Of a stretch of DNA of 64,000 nucleotides, positions 10,422 through 41,639 are shown one piece after another (position 1 is the first letter of the stretch; every line of letters starts with the position of its first letter). Source of the DNA: Cristatella mucedo. Lineage: Eukaryota > Bryozoa > Phylactolaemata > Cristatellidae. The notes below the pieces were generated by a model that saw only the letters and a list, made by a program, of their open reading frames with translations, did not search any database and had not been told where the DNA came from. The DNA lies in assembly GCA_009760855.2 (NCBI GenBank), contig WPIO01000022.1, forward strand, positions 2,485,001-2,549,000, written 5' to 3'. The position numbers and the translations under genes were made by a program.

Positions 10422-11689
10422 ATCTATATGTCTGACATAGTCATCAAACAAATACAGTAGACTCGGTTGCCTTCGTTGAAATGAGCATACAAATGATAAC
10501 GAGCACTTTATCCACGTCGATCGGCTTCTTCTACTTAGCAATTAGCAAGGTAAAGTCAGAATTGGACTTTCAGGTTAAGGACAGTGAGTCGATGGAGACG
10601 CTCCGTCTGGCTGATTTCAAGCTTCTCGTCAACTGTTCTTGGCATTCAATTTCGACAAACTTGTTGAGCTTGTAATCCATTCCACAAGATAGACTTTTCA
10701 GAAGTCGAGCCGAGGCTCTTACGAGAGCAGCTTCACAAATTTCTTAGGGAAGTCCGACTAGACTATTTAAATGAGACGCTTCCCGATTGTGCAGACTGGG
10801 TGCTGGCAAAGTCCGATGAAACACTCCGCACCTAGTTTTTCTGAGGGAACTTCAAAATTCCACGTTAAACTACTTCTCATTACCTTGCACTGGTCCACAT
10901 CAAGCAGCGTATCAATCTTGACGTTCTTTCACTCATTTTTAATTATTTTATTCTCTTGCACAGGCCTTTCCGAAATACTGGACTATCAGTCTTTGACCCG
11001 TACCGCTTGCTCTTCTGATTCAAGTCGTTTAGCCGTGCCTCGAGCCTCTCTTAAGTCTTTCGGAGGCCGTGCAAAACAGCGAAACAAATCAATTGCAAAA
11101 GGCAACAATGATGGCGTTACTGAGGGTAGTCCTGTGTCCGACGCTGTTTCCAACCCAGCAAGAGCCCCTCATGTAAATTCAGGCCCCCCCCCCGGCGTCA
11201 CCCATTTCTTCTATCCTGTCGACATCGAGTTTTACTAATCATTCCTTGACGAACTTGAGCGTGAGTAGAATTGCACTCAACTTTACTGCACCTCGACTTC
11301 CTTGTAACTTTGCCCAATAGAGTTTTAATGTCGTACGTCATCTGCTAAGCCGACTGCATTCTGTAGTTTCGTCGATGAGCAATTACTATTAGTATTCAAA
11401 ATCAGATAGAAAAGTAGGGCGTGACAAAACTTAAATTCTTCTTTGAGCTATACCGACGACTTGGAATTGCTGGACTGCAAGGCCAACGTGGGCAGTAATG
11501 TTTAGGACCATTTCAAATGTTGCATCTTGCTCGTCTGGACTAGCCATCTTGGTTGAGAGTATTTCTAGTTTATATTTTATTAAAGTAAGCAACACTTGTT
11601 GGCGCTGTTATATTTACATATTTGACCGAAATTCTTAATTTTTATGCCACGGAATTTTAAGGTTCTGCCTTATTTTCGGCGCGCCGGTT
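10422..11689 (+). mobile_element. Spacer with badly decayed LINE-A (10850-11080)
   Basis: From about 10850 to 11080 the text still follows the LINE-A reverse-transcriptase C-terminal region (TTGCACTGG...AGCAGCGTATC, a CACTCATTTTTA block, AAGTCTTTCGGAGGCCGTGC) with many substitutions. 10422-10850 and 11080-11689 show nothing recognised. Confidence 0.5.
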
Positions 11690-11830
11690 TAGTCCAGTGG
11701 TCAAGGTGCTAGCCGCTACCGAAGTCAAGGTGAATGTATTTGATGACCGAGGTCATGGGCTCGAGCCCCGTGGCATATTTGAAGCGCCTGAATAGAGATT
11801 AAGTTCTCTTGGGGCCCTATACATATGAAT
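11690..11830 (+). mobile_element. SINE-1 copy with extended head
   Basis: The A box TAGTCCAGTGGTCAAGGTGC is followed by an extra TACCGAAGTCAAGGTGAATG segment before the B box GGGCTCGAGCCCC. The tail reads GAATAGAGATTAAGTTCTCT. The same head insertion occurs at 54857, and a trace at 4156, which suggests a subfamily. An AT tract follows. Confidence 0.8.
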
Positions 11831-12899
11831 TATATATATACATTATATACATATATATATATATATATATATGTTGAATTTTTTTTAAAGCTAACCTGCT
11901 TGCGTAGGACAGTTGAAACGTTGGCAAACTTGATCAGCCGGATTATGACTGCCGACATATGATACGCGGCTCCTGAATTATAATGACTAGCAGCTTTGGT
12001 TACCTAAACTGGCTTCCTCACCCGCTACTCGCTTAGCAGTAGCTCAGAGGTTACCTTCTACGGGCTTATTAGAGTCCCAGCTCCATTTGGGGTTCAGTCG
12101 CGACGCTTTCTGAGCCGGAATTTCTATGACTGGCAGATTAGTTGCAACTTGCTTGCGCCCCGCAAATTGCCCGCTTTGGCCAAGATCGCTTTCATTCTGC
12201 CATGCTACTCACGCGAAATTACTTTCTACGATACTTTTTGATCTCGCAATCTCACCCTCAGACACCACGTAGCACAGATACATCTTGTCTCAATGACTTG
12301 ACAGCAGTCGCTAGCTTCTTCGCTTAGATGTGAGATATTGGTGCGAGCTGACTGGAAAATCGTCTGCTAATCTTCAACTCGAATTCCCAATAACGAGTTC
12401 CTGTTGCGAGCGCCAAGACAGCGTTTTGGCTTGAAAATTCCTTGTTCTAGTCGGGCAATGCAGGGTGGAAGCCTCTCCTTTGTAAAACTATGAGGCGTTA
12501 AGTTCTTGTCCGGCAGATTATTATACGAGGAAGACGTCTGCTGTAAATCGGCAAACGGTCAAATTAAATCGAAGACCAGTGCGAAAGGTCAGACTGTCGA
12601 TTACCAATTCCTTGCGAAGTTGACCTCACTGACGCACCTCTCGAATGCAACGAAATGGTTAAACTCACAAAAAATGCTGGCTCCTCAGTATCTTGCTTCT
12701 TATTACCAAGTAGCATACTACAACTTCTAAGGATGGTTCTCATTATTATAACTTTTTCATGTTCACTTCAGCGAACGCTAAAGATATGTTTGCAGCTACT
12801 GCATGAAATTGTAGTACGCTTTGGAAATGCGTTTAAATATACGAGCCACGGTTAAACAATGATCTGATAAATACATTATCTTCAATATCCATAAAACTC
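11831..12899. other. Spacer, unassigned
   Basis: A short AT tract (to about 11870) and then about 1 kb with no repeat family, exon or RNA gene that I can support. Confidence 0.4.
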
Positions 12900-14110
12900 C
12901 AATGGATTTCAGATGCTCATCTAACAAGGTTTAGGTCCATTCTTCGTGAATGATTTCAGATCATTGATGTAAACGGCAGCGGTCATCCTTGGAGCCTTTA
13001 GAGTAGGAGGTACCCCAGTGATCAGTGCTTGGTCTACTTCTCTTTGCAACCTATACCCTGCCTCTTGCCACTGTAATCGCAAAGCACAGTCTATGATTTC
13101 TTTTTTTTACGCAGATGACACATAGCTGTACCTGGGCTTTGGTCCACCCTTGCTTTTCAGCACGTTGAACTCCACCAGCAGTTCTCTTGCAGCACGTATT
13201 GCTGACATTCGCCCTTGGCTGGCAATAGGCTTTCCCAAATTGAATGCTGATAAACATCTAACTAACTGAAAAGTTATTGGCAAATCTGGTGTCTCTTGTG
13301 AACTGGAGAGCTTAATTCTCAAATCTTATGTCTGCACGCAATCTGCATGTCATGTCCCCAACTGACATTTCACTAAATGAGCACATCAGGTCCAGAGTCA
13401 AGTCTGCCTAATTTCAGCTATGCAACAAAGCAAATGGATACACCATGATATCCCATCTAGACTTATCTAACACACTACTCGCAGGTCTTCCAAATGGTGC
13501 AAGAAGGCGATCAATATTCGTGCAAAACTCGGTAGCTTGGATTTTTTTCTTATGTTGAAGGTCGCTATTGCAGCATCACACCTCATAAAGACTCGTATCG
13601 ACTTTTAAGTTTCGCTCACCCAGTTAAAAAAATCTCTTACTCAGTCCTATACCCATACGAAATGCCTCCTAATCAACCTTAACGTCGCACAAACCGCTCT
13701 TCCGACGCAGTAACTTTCGACGCGCCTGTAATCAACCTCAAATCAAACCTAATCTCAGATCCTTTGGAGACTTTGTGCTCGCTCTTCACGATCGAGGTGG
13801 GTGGATTAGAATCCTGCAGTGGGTGATCTTTAATTGCCGATGGCTAACTGAAAACGGCAGTGATAGCCATTAAAGGCTCCTCTACAGCCGCACAAATGAT
13901 GCTGCTAAATCAGCTAGTGGTTTTTTCTTCTTCACTTTGTACGCTCGCAAAGCTGGGAGGGAGCTCACGAGACGTCCCCGACATGACGCCACGCCCATCC
14001 CCGACTTGACCTCATTTAAAAAGAAGCTAACAACCCACAGTGTTTGCTCAGTCTGCGCGAATCCTCCTTAGTTCGCTTTGTAGTTTCGTATGTACGTATG
14101 TATGTACGTA
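12900..14110 (+). mobile_element. Old LINE-A copy interrupted by SINE-2
   Basis: It follows the LINE-A reverse transcriptase with many stops and indels: GTACCCCAGTGATCAGTGCT, then TTTTACGCAGATGACACATAG (the YADD block followed by a stop), ATGCTGATAAACATCTAAC, and C-terminal blocks up to CCTCATTTAAAAAGAAGC near 14010. A SINE-2 at 13775-13918 sits inside it, because the CTTTGGAGACTTTGTGCTCG block and the later CGCTCGCAAAGCTGGGAGGG block are neighbours in intact copies. Confidence 0.75.
13775..13918 (+). mobile_element. SINE-2 inside LINE-A, 5'-truncated
   Basis: Starts near the B box (GATTAGAATCC). The body has GATAGCCATTAAAGGCTCCT and an end CACAAATGATGCTGCTAAAT that match the other SINE-2 copies. 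Confidence 0.65.
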
Positions 14111-14164
14111 TTGTATGCCGGCTCCTGACTTGTGACCTTAAGGTCAAGGGGGCGTGTAGTTCGT

Positions 14165-15350
14165 AAGGGCTCCGTGTTAGGTTCGGTTCTTTTCACGGTT
14201 TATACTCTCCCTCTTGCTGATGTGATTACCAAGCACAATCTAGGCTTTCACTTCTATGCAGATGACACTCAGTTGTACCGATACTTTGATCCCTCCCAGC
14301 CTTCGAGCACCTCAAATTCTCTCAACTCACTTGCTGCATGCATTGATGACATCCACACATGGATGGCAGCAAGTTTTCTAAAACTAAACGATGATAAAAC
14401 TAACTTACTAGTTATGGGCAAAACCGGTGTGATTCAGAAACTGGGAAGGCTGACGCTCAAAATTGGCTCAGCCAGCATATCTCCTGTTAAATCAGCTCGA
14501 AATCTAGGTGTCATGTTCCAAAGCGACCTCTCGTTAGACGACCATATCAGCTCCACAGTCAAATCTGCCTATTTTCAGCTTCATAATATTGCTAAAATTA
14601 GGGCTTGTTTAGATAAGGATACCACGTCCAAGTTGGTCCATGCATTCGTGACATCCCATCTCGACTTCTGCAACTCACTGCTTACTGGCCTACCAGCATG
14701 TGCGATCAGGCGATTGCAGCTGATGCAAAATTCTGCAGCTAGGCTTGTCTGTCGTGAGCGTCCCAATTGCCTCATTACACCACTTCTCGCCGACCTGCAC
14801 TGGCTCCCAGTCAAGCAACGGATCGACTTCAAGGTTCTGTCGCTCACTTTTAGGTCACTTTATTTTTTGGCTCCAGCCTATCTCTCAGATCTACTCCCCA
14901 TCAGGCCAAGCATCGTACCACCTGCTTTTCGGAATCCAACAGTTTACAAATACCTCATACAAACCTCATATCCTTTGGAGACCGTGCATTTAGTTCGTAT
15001 GCTCCCAAAGCCTGGAACTCTCTCCCGACCTGCGTCAGAACATCCCTCGACCTGACCACATTTAAAAAGAACTTAAAAGCACACCTATTTAGGACGGCAT
15101 TTAGTGGGTCCCTGCGATTCGTCCTTGATGTGCTTATGCGTGTGCTGACACTGTGCATGCTGCCACTAACCTCATTTGCATGCTGACCCTGTGCATGTCA
15201 CCCTTAACCATGTTATTCATTTTGTTCGTTTATCAAGCATGATATGACTCACCATTCAATTGCATTTCCGTTTGCAGCAAATGTAAAGCGCCTAGAGAGA
15301 GATTGAGTTCTCTGAGGACGCTTTATCAAGTGCATTATTATTATTATTAT
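14165..15350 (+). mobile_element. LINE-A, 5'-truncated, near-intact 3' half
   Basis: An open frame to about 15055 encodes [24 protein letters not shown] (14255-14266), [11 protein letters not shown] and [21 protein letters not shown] frame change near 14985 separates the last KAWNS-like block. The 3' end shows the stem-loop CGCCTAGAGAGAGATTGAGT and a (TTA)n tail. Flanks share about 30 bp around ATTGTATGC and GGCTCCT (14098-14127 and 15355-15390), a probable target duplication. Confidence 0.9.
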
Positions 15351-15354
15351 TATC

Positions 15355-15984
15355 ATTACGTATGTATGTATGTATTGTATGCAGGCTCCTCTAATAAGTC
15401 ACTGGTGAGCTGTTAGAAGCACCACCGAGAGGGGCCGGTGCACTGCTGTGATCCGCCTGTGATGTGGCATGGACACAAGCCGGTAACCAGCTGGTGGCCA
15501 GATGGTGGATTCACCATCAGGTTCGGCCGGTGCACAGTTGTGGTCCTCGATGAATCATCGGGGTCAACCAGGGGCCTGGAGGAGTGGAGCGGAAGTGTCG
15601 AGCGAGAGTAGGGGCCGAAGGGAGCCGTGAGCTCTTCGGCTCCGTGCGGTGGTAATAAAATGTCGGTGTTGGGCATCTGCTGGCTCTCTACTGTACGAAC
15701 AAACCACACGCTTATGCGTCCTGCGACTTCGCATGTTATCACTGCCCAATCGACTTCCCAATCGACCAATGCTTCCTCACCAGCATACCAGCATATTCGT
15801 GGCGCCTACAAACCTTTAGGTATGCAGCTACCTGTGGACGCCACAAACACACAAATGTCTTATTACTACGCTGCATTTTCCCGCTCATCTTGTGACTACC
15901 GGTCGCACACCGTACACCGCGCTCGCCTTTCCGGCGACGCTCGCACGCAGCGGCGGCGGCATATCATAAGCGCCGCAAGCATCT
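15355..15984. other. Possible LTR fragment, spacer
   Basis: A GTGGTAATAAAATG polyadenylation-like site near 15650 is followed by a CT-rich stretch, and later TGGCGCCTACAAAC at about 15800 resembles a retrotransposon primer-binding site. No second LTR or clear TG start was found, so this is a weak call. Confidence 0.25.
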
Positions 15985-16750
15985 GTAAATCACAAAGTCA
16001 TAAAGACCGTGTGGGTGTTACGCTGGAGAGTTTTGTGTAGTGCACTCACAGCCTAAGCGGCTTTCGGTACGCATTCGGTAGCCAACATACTTCATCTCAC
16101 GCAACAAAGAGAAAGTGGGAAGCATAACAGAGTCGGGAGAGCAGTTGAGGTAGTGAGTAGCATAGAAGTAGCAGCTCGGGACCGCTGAAAAAGAAGTGCC
16201 ATAGTCGGCAGCAGGAGAGTAGATGTCGTTGCGTAAGAATTGTGGAAGCGAGTTCCACAGTCTAGGACCTGCAGAGCTAAAGCTTCTTTAGCCAACGGTC
16301 TTTAAGCGGAGGAATGGAATAGCTAATGTATTGTCCACACAGGACCTGAGGGCGCGAACAGGCTGAAACTGATGCAGCAGTTCAGCTAGGTACGAAGGAG
16401 CCAAGCCATAGCGGACCTTGTGGGTCAGCTTAAGAACTTTGCTCTGTATCCGTTGCTCAACCGGCATCCATCCTAGCTCTTTCAGCAAAGGAGACACGTG
16501 CTCAAACTTCTGGGACTTGAAGACTAGCCTTGCAGGCATGTTCATAGTCATCTGCAGTGGCCTATCTGCTTTCTTTGGTAGCCCAACCAAAAGGGAATTA
16601 CGATAATCTAGTCAAGACAGAACTAAGGAACTAGTTATTTTGTATACAAGCCACTGTGCGAGACAGCTCCTGACCTCTGATAGGGATCGGACGTGGTCGC
16701 TAGCCGTAGGTAGAAGCAGTCTTCTGAACAGTTTTTGAAAATTGAAAGGA
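15985..16750 (-). mobile_element. LINE-B, 5'-truncated, upstream of the thioesterase gene
   Basis: On the minus strand it encodes part of a second L2/CR1-like reverse transcriptase: GLPKKADRPLQ, ARLVFKSQKFEHVSPL, LGWMPVEQRIQSKVLKLTH, GLAPSYLAELLHQFQPVRA, then LRLKTVG. The 3' untranslated end is the block around ATAAAGACCGTGTGGGTGTT. It ends about 280 bp before the thioesterase start codon. Confidence 0.85.
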
Positions 16751-17025
16751 AATGAGTCGTATCCATCCACGTCGAGCGAAGAGGGTTGAGACGGCGACGG
16801 ATTGAAGCGCGCTCTCGGGTTGCGCCGAAATCAGCCCTCATTTTTAGCGACCAGACAAGACAGCACCTCGTTGCAGCGCAACTCGGGCCGCCGCGAGCAC
16901 GCAGCACAGCGAGCAGCGCGTTGCCACTTTTCGGCTAAACTGACGGAGCGGCGGGGGCCGTAAAATCACCGCAGAGCTCTCGTTCGCGAAGCGTGGCTGT
17001 TGCAGCGACGCCCCTCTGCACATTT

Positions 17026-35699
<18,674 letters not shown>

Positions 35700-36662
35700 A
35701 AAGGGCTCTCTGAAGGTCTCTGAAGCACACACCAACTAGCAGCCATGCTGGTGCCACCCAACTGCTCAGTCTGAGAGCAGTCTAGTCAGAGTCACTGTTC
35801 ATCATCATCGATCAGTCGTCGATGGTTAGTTGTTCCTGGTTATAGTTTAGCCGGCGTTGCTTAGTGCTCGGGTCGCTGCCATCTGCATTTAGAAAGATCT
35901 GCGAATGCGCCCGTTTTGAAATGTGACGATTTATTTACGACGGCCACTACTGCGAATGCGTTCGTTACCTGCACAACAGCTGCGTTCTGGCATCACTGTT
36001 ATATTTATGCCCCTGCGACAGTGCTGGTCTGGACCGTGAGAGACGTGCTTTCGGTTGCCATCAATGATGGCAGACAGTTTCGATGTTGTTGCGTTAGTCG
36101 TCACCAAACTGTGATATAGACTGGCGACAGCAACGTGAGTGTGGCCCCAGTGTTCAAGTTTGTTCGCTAATACAGCTCCGATTGAGCGATGCATTGTAGC
36201 TTCGAGCTTTACTGCCTGACAGGTTATTATCAGCCAGTAATGTCACATGACTGTTATTAACTACCGCCAGCACCGATGCAGAAGCTCCAAGTGCCGAGTC
36301 GCAAGAGCCGACATCGAAGTATTGCGATAGGTAAACCGCAATGAGAGAACAAAGGGACCTTAAGATGAGTCAGGTGACCTTGAAAGTCGAGGCCTGGCTG
36401 AAGGGGCCGATTTTGGCTGCCCCGACCAAAATTACATTTGCCGTTCGGGCCCCCTTTTGCCAAGAATAACCAGCTTTTAGCCCCGCTTGGAAGCAGCTCC
36501 TTTAGATTGGCTTCGACCGGGCTTTCACGAAAAGGCTGACAGGCTAAGCTGTTCTGTAGGCTGGTTTCAGGCGCTATGCCGAGCTGTTTTAAGGCATTTC
36601 TCCGAATAGAATGGGTAGTTAATTAAGTTATTTTCAGACCGCAGGTGCATTCGGCAGGTGCA
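35700..36662. other. 3' flank of the thioesterase gene and an unclassified repeat
   Basis: No AATAAA or ATTAAA was seen in the first 500 bp, so the polyadenylation site is undetermined. At 36355-36475 lies a block resembling 41330-41450 (gtGAGTCxxGxGACCT...GGCC and a shared CCCTTTTGCC end), a two-copy repeat of unknown type. Confidence 0.4.
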
Positions 36663-36830
36663 GTAATAATAATGCTCTTGATAATAATAATGCACTTGAT
36701 AAAGCGCCCTCAGAGAACTTAATCTCTCTCTAGGCGCTTTACATTTGCTGGAAAGGGAAATGCAATTGAATGATGAGTAAAATCATGCTTGATAAACAAA
36801 CAAAATGAATAACATGCTTAGGGAAGTAGT
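36663..36830 (-). mobile_element. LINE-A 3' end
   Basis: A doubled reversed TAA-type tail, the stem-loop and about 100 bp of 3' untranslated region. Confidence 0.85.
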
Positions 36831-37699
36831 CAGGGTCTTCCCTTTCCGGTTGGTCTACCGTCCACTATTCAAGGAGGCAATCATATTTATAGAAATGTAC
36901 TGAGAAAGTAAGGTTCTTTTAGACTGGTCTGAAAAGGCGGGCGACCTCATATTTCGGTGCGCATTTCTCTGCAGGCATTCGCGAATACAGAGGCTTCCAC
37001 CGTGGGCGGCCTTCTGAGCCCAGGTTCAGGCTATCCCAAAAGGGAGTAAACAAACTTGATGGAGAGGGGCCAAAGTGCCTTTCTGGGAGTGCGCCTTAGG
37101 CGAGCAGCTTCAGTCTGCTTCTCCGCAGCGAGGCTGCCAACATTTTTCGATGGAATTACCTATGCCTGACGGGCATGTTGGCTTCCGGGGGCAGCTATGG
37201 GTTCTACAAATGGCTGCTGTATTAGTCGTATTCAGGCGGCATTTAGAAAGGCTTCCGAGCGGCGCTCTGTCGATGCAGATATTCAGACCTCAAGCGATCT
37301 TTTTCCAGTGCAGCCCACCAGGCCTTTAAGGATGCTAGGAACGTCTCTCCTTAGTTTTAGCTCCAAGCCGGTTCTTTGGCGAGATTCGAAGGTTACGGAA
37401 TTGCCAGAAAATTATAACTCCTATATCAGCTCTGCAGGCTGCAGATCAGCGACGACTTACGGGTACTAGCCGTAGCATATCGCGTAAGATAGTTTTAACC
37501 TTCAGCCAGTTCGATCCTGCCTGAAGCACTAATGCTGGATCGCATCGAGATCAAATGAGCAGTATATCTATTCTGCCTTAAGCCCCCCCCCCAAAAAAAA
37601 CCGGCAGCCCAAGTCCTGCTGGCTCTCAATGAATCAATCCACGATTGGGGGCTACCACGCTTAAGGATTTAGTAAATAAAATTACTATAAAGTATGACA
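36831..37699. other. Spacer, unassigned
   Basis: About 870 bp. A plus-strand open frame at about 37197-37469 looks mildly protein-like (TELPENYNSYISSAG) but has no start, splice or family support. It may be a transposon remnant. Confidence 0.3.
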
Positions 37700-37965
37700 T
37701 AATAATAATAATAATAATAATATTGCACTTGATAAAGCGCCCTCAGAGAACTTAATCTCTTTCTAGGCGCTTTACATTTGCTGCAAAGTGATACGCAATA
37801 GAATAGTAAGTAAAATCATGCTTGAAAAACAAACAAAATGAATAACATGGTTAGGGGTTACATGCACTGGGTCAGCATGCAAATGTGGTTAGTGGCAGCA
37901 TGAACAGTGTCAGCACGCATAAGCACATCGAGGACGAATCACAAGGACCCACTAAATGCCTTGTC
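37700..37965 (-). mobile_element. LINE-A 3' end
   Basis: Reversed (TAA)n tail, stem-loop and 3' untranslated region including AATAACATGGTTAGGGGT and GGACCCACTAAATGC. Confidence 0.85.
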
Positions 37966-38830
37966 TGCATCGTGGATTCAAGGCGCTTCTTCAGAAGGGC
38001 AACTTTTTCTTTTTACATGGGGCAAGAAGCTTTTCGCACGAAGGCAAAGTACAGCAAAGGTCAAGGCTGATTCGGCCTTATTTATTATATAGCGACAGCA
38101 GAGCCACCAATCGGCATAGAGAATCGGGCTGACTCAGGCGCTGAGCCAAGAGTGCACCTGGTTTCTCACTTGGATCCTCGACAGTCAAGTTCGCATCACC
38201 TATCGGTGCAGCAGCCGCTTTCGGCGTCTGAAAGTCAACGGCAGCGACTGATTAATTTGAATCGTGTGACAATCTTTGTGCGTCGGCATAAATGTCGAGC
38301 GTTGAAGCTGCTCATGGTCGCCACGTAAAGACTCACCTGCAGCATCAAGCATATGGCGGCTACGACTGAGTTTTAAATTGAATACGGTTTTCATTCTGAG
38401 ATCGGTCATGTACTTCGGTCCTGTAACAGAGAGTTCGCACAACAACATTATTTCCCTTCTCCCTCCAAGTCACAATGCCGCGACATAAGCGCGATAACAG
38501 TCCATCCACTACCGGTCACCTATGCGCCCAGGTTGGAAACGTCGGCTTCCGTTAGTCAGTCTCGAGCTTTTTATATACCCAGTGCTCGAAATAGCTCGCT
38601 TCGAAAGATGTGCGTCGAGACATTGACCATCAATTATTCTTTCAAGGAAGCGTTCGTCCAGCGCTCGAAGAATCGTCGAGAGAAAAAGAACGTGCTCTTG
38701 ACTACTATGACAATTGCTAATCAACGCTTTAAAATTACAGGTCATGGTTTGGTAGCCGAGCGTTTGATGTTTGATAGAGCGAAAGCGGGATTCAGGGATG
38801 TACTTACTGATCAGCAGAACCAGATCTGCT
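37966..38830. other. Spacer with a SINE-2 end scrap
   Basis: TATATAGCGACAGCAGAGCC at about 38087-38106 matches the SINE-2 3' end, antisense. The rest is unassigned. Confidence 0.35.
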
Positions 38831-39080
38831 AATAATAATACCTTTGATATAACACCCTCAGAGAACTCAATCTCTTTCTAGGCACTTTACATTTGCTGGA
38901 AAGACAGCCCGATCGAATGGTTAGTGGTAGCATGCTCACTAAGCAACAAGATCAAAATGGTTAGGGGTGACATGCATAGAGACAGCCTGCCAGTGTTGTT
39001 AAAGGCAGCATGCACAGTGTCAGCACGTCAAAGTACATAAAGGATGAACAACATGGACCCACTAAATGCTGTGAGAAATA
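38831..39080 (-). mobile_element. LINE-A 3' end
   Basis: TAATAATAAT tail, stem-loop (CAGAGAACTCAATCTCTTTC) and 3' untranslated region. It is followed at once by a SINE-1. Confidence 0.8.
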
Positions 39081-39084
39081 TATA

Positions 39085-39250
39085 AAAAAAAATATGATTC
39101 ATTTGCATAGCACCCCAAGAGAACTCAAATCTCTTTTCACGTGCTTCACGGCGGCTACCAATCCCACTTGCAATACAGGAATGCCTACTTCAGGACTCAA
39201 ACTCACACCGGTCGTGCAAGCGCCTTACTCCTACGCTAAGACCCAGTGGT
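39085..39250 (-). mobile_element. SINE-1, diverged
   Basis: The tail GAGAACTCAAATCTCTTTTC with a CATAGCACC start matches. The head is altered around the B box (GACTCAAACTCAC), and an extra ACGGCGGCTACCAATCCC stretch is present. Confidence 0.6.
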
Positions 39251-39484
39251 AATAGTTTTAGTAAGTTGATAACTCCTTCTGCCTCGGACTGTCAAAAGTG
39301 GTATGAGTAGTTTCTTTAATTTTCGAACAAGTTTTCGGGTAGTGTTCATTCCATATAGCTAAAGAGAGCAGTTGAAATAATGAAGTTCAAATGACATCTG
39401 TTTAGAGGGACGGGAGAGCTTGTTTCTGAGCAAATTTTGAATAGAAGTCCTTGACCTTGTGTCACACCCATCAAGGTCGAGGTT

Positions 39485-40900
39485 AATAATAATAATAAGT
39501 AATCTCTAGCACCATCTGAAAGCTTAATCCCTTTCTAGGCACTTTACATTTGCTGTGAGGAAAGCATGTAAATATGGTTAGTCATAACAACATGCACAGT
39601 ATCAGCACGCATATTCACGCGAAGGATAATTCACGGGGTTCTAGCAAATGCTGGGAGTAACAGGTGCGTTTCTAGCCTCTTTGTTTAATAAAATGCACCT
39701 ATTTATCACAGCACTTAATAGGGACCTGTGGTTCAACCTTTATGTGCTAATGAATGCTGACACTGTGCATGCTGCCACTAACCATACTTGCATGCTGACA
39801 CTGTGCATATCACCCCTAACCATGGTATTCTTGTTGTTCGTTGAGCATGCTACCACTAACCATTTGATCGTGTTTCCTTTACAGAAAATGTAAAGCGTCT
39901 AGAGAGTGTTTAGTTCTCTGAGGATGCTTTATCAAAACCACTTCTATTATAATCGCAAAGTCAAAGGATACCGTGACGTCAGTCGGGAGTAAGATAATAA
40001 TAATAATAATGCACTTGATAAAGCACCCCCAGAGAACTCAATCTCTTTCTAGGCGCTTTACATTTGCTGCAAAGGGAAACGCGATTGAATGGTGAGCTAT
40101 ATCATGCTTGATAAACAACATGAATAACATGGTTAGATGTGACATGCACAGGGTCAGCATACAAGTGTGGTTACTGGCAGCATGCAACAGTGTCAGCACA
40201 CATAAGCACATGAAGGATGAATCGCAAGGACCCACTAAATGCTGTTCTAAATAGGTATGTTTTTTAGTTCTTTGTAAATGTGGTCAAGTCAGGGGGTGTT
40301 GTGACGCAGGTCATGAGTGAATTCCAGGCTTTGGGAGCATACGAACTAAATGCACGGTCTCCAAAGGATTTGAGGTGTGTACGAGGTATTGGTAGACTCG
40401 CCGAAAAGTTCTCGCTCAAGTTCTCGTGCCTCTCGTGTTGTCTTGTGCCTCTCGCGTTGGCCTTGTAATGAGTGGCCTGGCAATAGCCTTGTTGAAGAGG
40501 TGCAGGGACAAGACTTGAGGCTAAGAAACAACTGATTATGTTAGCGGTTCGCGGCAGCAGCAGATGTATGCATCGCTGAAGCAGAGCAGTAATTATAGGA
40601 TCCAGAGAGAGTGCTAGCTAGCAGTCCTGTTAGACTGGCAGATGAAGTTCGACCTGAGGTCATTAGCGGAAAGTTTGACTATGGACATTGAGGTGCTGCA
40701 CGGAATAGAGGTAGACCAGTGGGTGGGTATATTACGGAGGGAGTGGAGTCCAGTAGGAGTTTTTTGCCTTATGGGTGGACACTCTGATCATATCTACCAT
40801 GCAGACAAAGAAACCCAGGAAAGCGATCTGTTTGAAAACGCAATTATTATGCAGGTTAAGCGATCCCCTGTGCGCCGTATTCAGAGTCTGCTCCAAATAC
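39485..40900 (-). mobile_element. Two LINE-A copies on the minus strand with a plus-strand LINE-A inside the first
   Basis: A minus copy occupies about 39485-39688 and 39955-39993. It is split by a plus-strand LINE-A 3' end at about 39690-39953 (TTTATCACAGCACTTAATAG, ending in GTCTAGAGAGTGTTTAGTTC). A second minus copy starts with its TAA tail at about 39994. It runs through the C-terminal block into older finger-region sequence up to about 40900, matching 31720-31900. All are decayed. Confidence 0.7.
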
Positions 40901-41639
40901 TTGATATCAGCAATTTCAAAATACAGGGTGACCGCAGCCCGTCGGCCGAGGGGCTGAAAGCCGTAAAAAAGAGTTTCGCTTCGACCGAGGAACGACGATG
41001 GGGCTACTTGAGTTTACCGGTCCCGCACTCTCGCTGATTGAGCCATCGCGAGTGCTCCCCCCCATGGCATTCCACTCAAGGCTAAGCAGTCTCGGCTTCA
41101 GCCGGCCACTCACTCGCAGCTTGAGCCGAATCCCGAATGAGCTGCTTCGCGAATGAATTTGTATTATATGTGCACTATTATTTGTATTATTTGTACATAT
41201 GTGCGCCAATTTCGACGCCAGATGCATAAACTGTACCAGCAGTGTGGCTGGCGGTAGCTTGAAGTACTAGCGAAACATCAAAAGAGCCAGCTTCGAGATT
41301 TCGAACTGTTTGCCACCGAAAGAGAGTGCTCCTAAAAGTGAGTCGTGCGACCTCGAGCTCGAGGTCTGGCCAAGGTGGCGAGAATGAGCTGCCCGACTTA
41401 CATTTATAGCTTTCATGCCCTCTTTTGCCCGCAATACCCCTTGGAGGCTCCTCCTCGGCGAGTATTAATATTTGGGACGACTGTGATGATCTTCGTGGCG
41501 TTTAGTTACTCGCTTCCATATTTTCCTATCTGTGGCCAATCTGCAGCCACCTACATACAGCCTGCGAAAGTATGTTCACTTTGCGTGCACACTAACATGA
41601 TCGCATGTCTCAAGAAAACCTGGAGCTGGAGCTCGGCAG
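40901..41639. other. Spacer with an unclassified repeat and an 18-bp palindrome
   Basis: 41349-41366 is a perfect palindrome GACCTCGAGCTCGAGGTC inside the two-copy repeat that also occurs at 36355-36475. No gene recognised. Confidence 0.4.
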
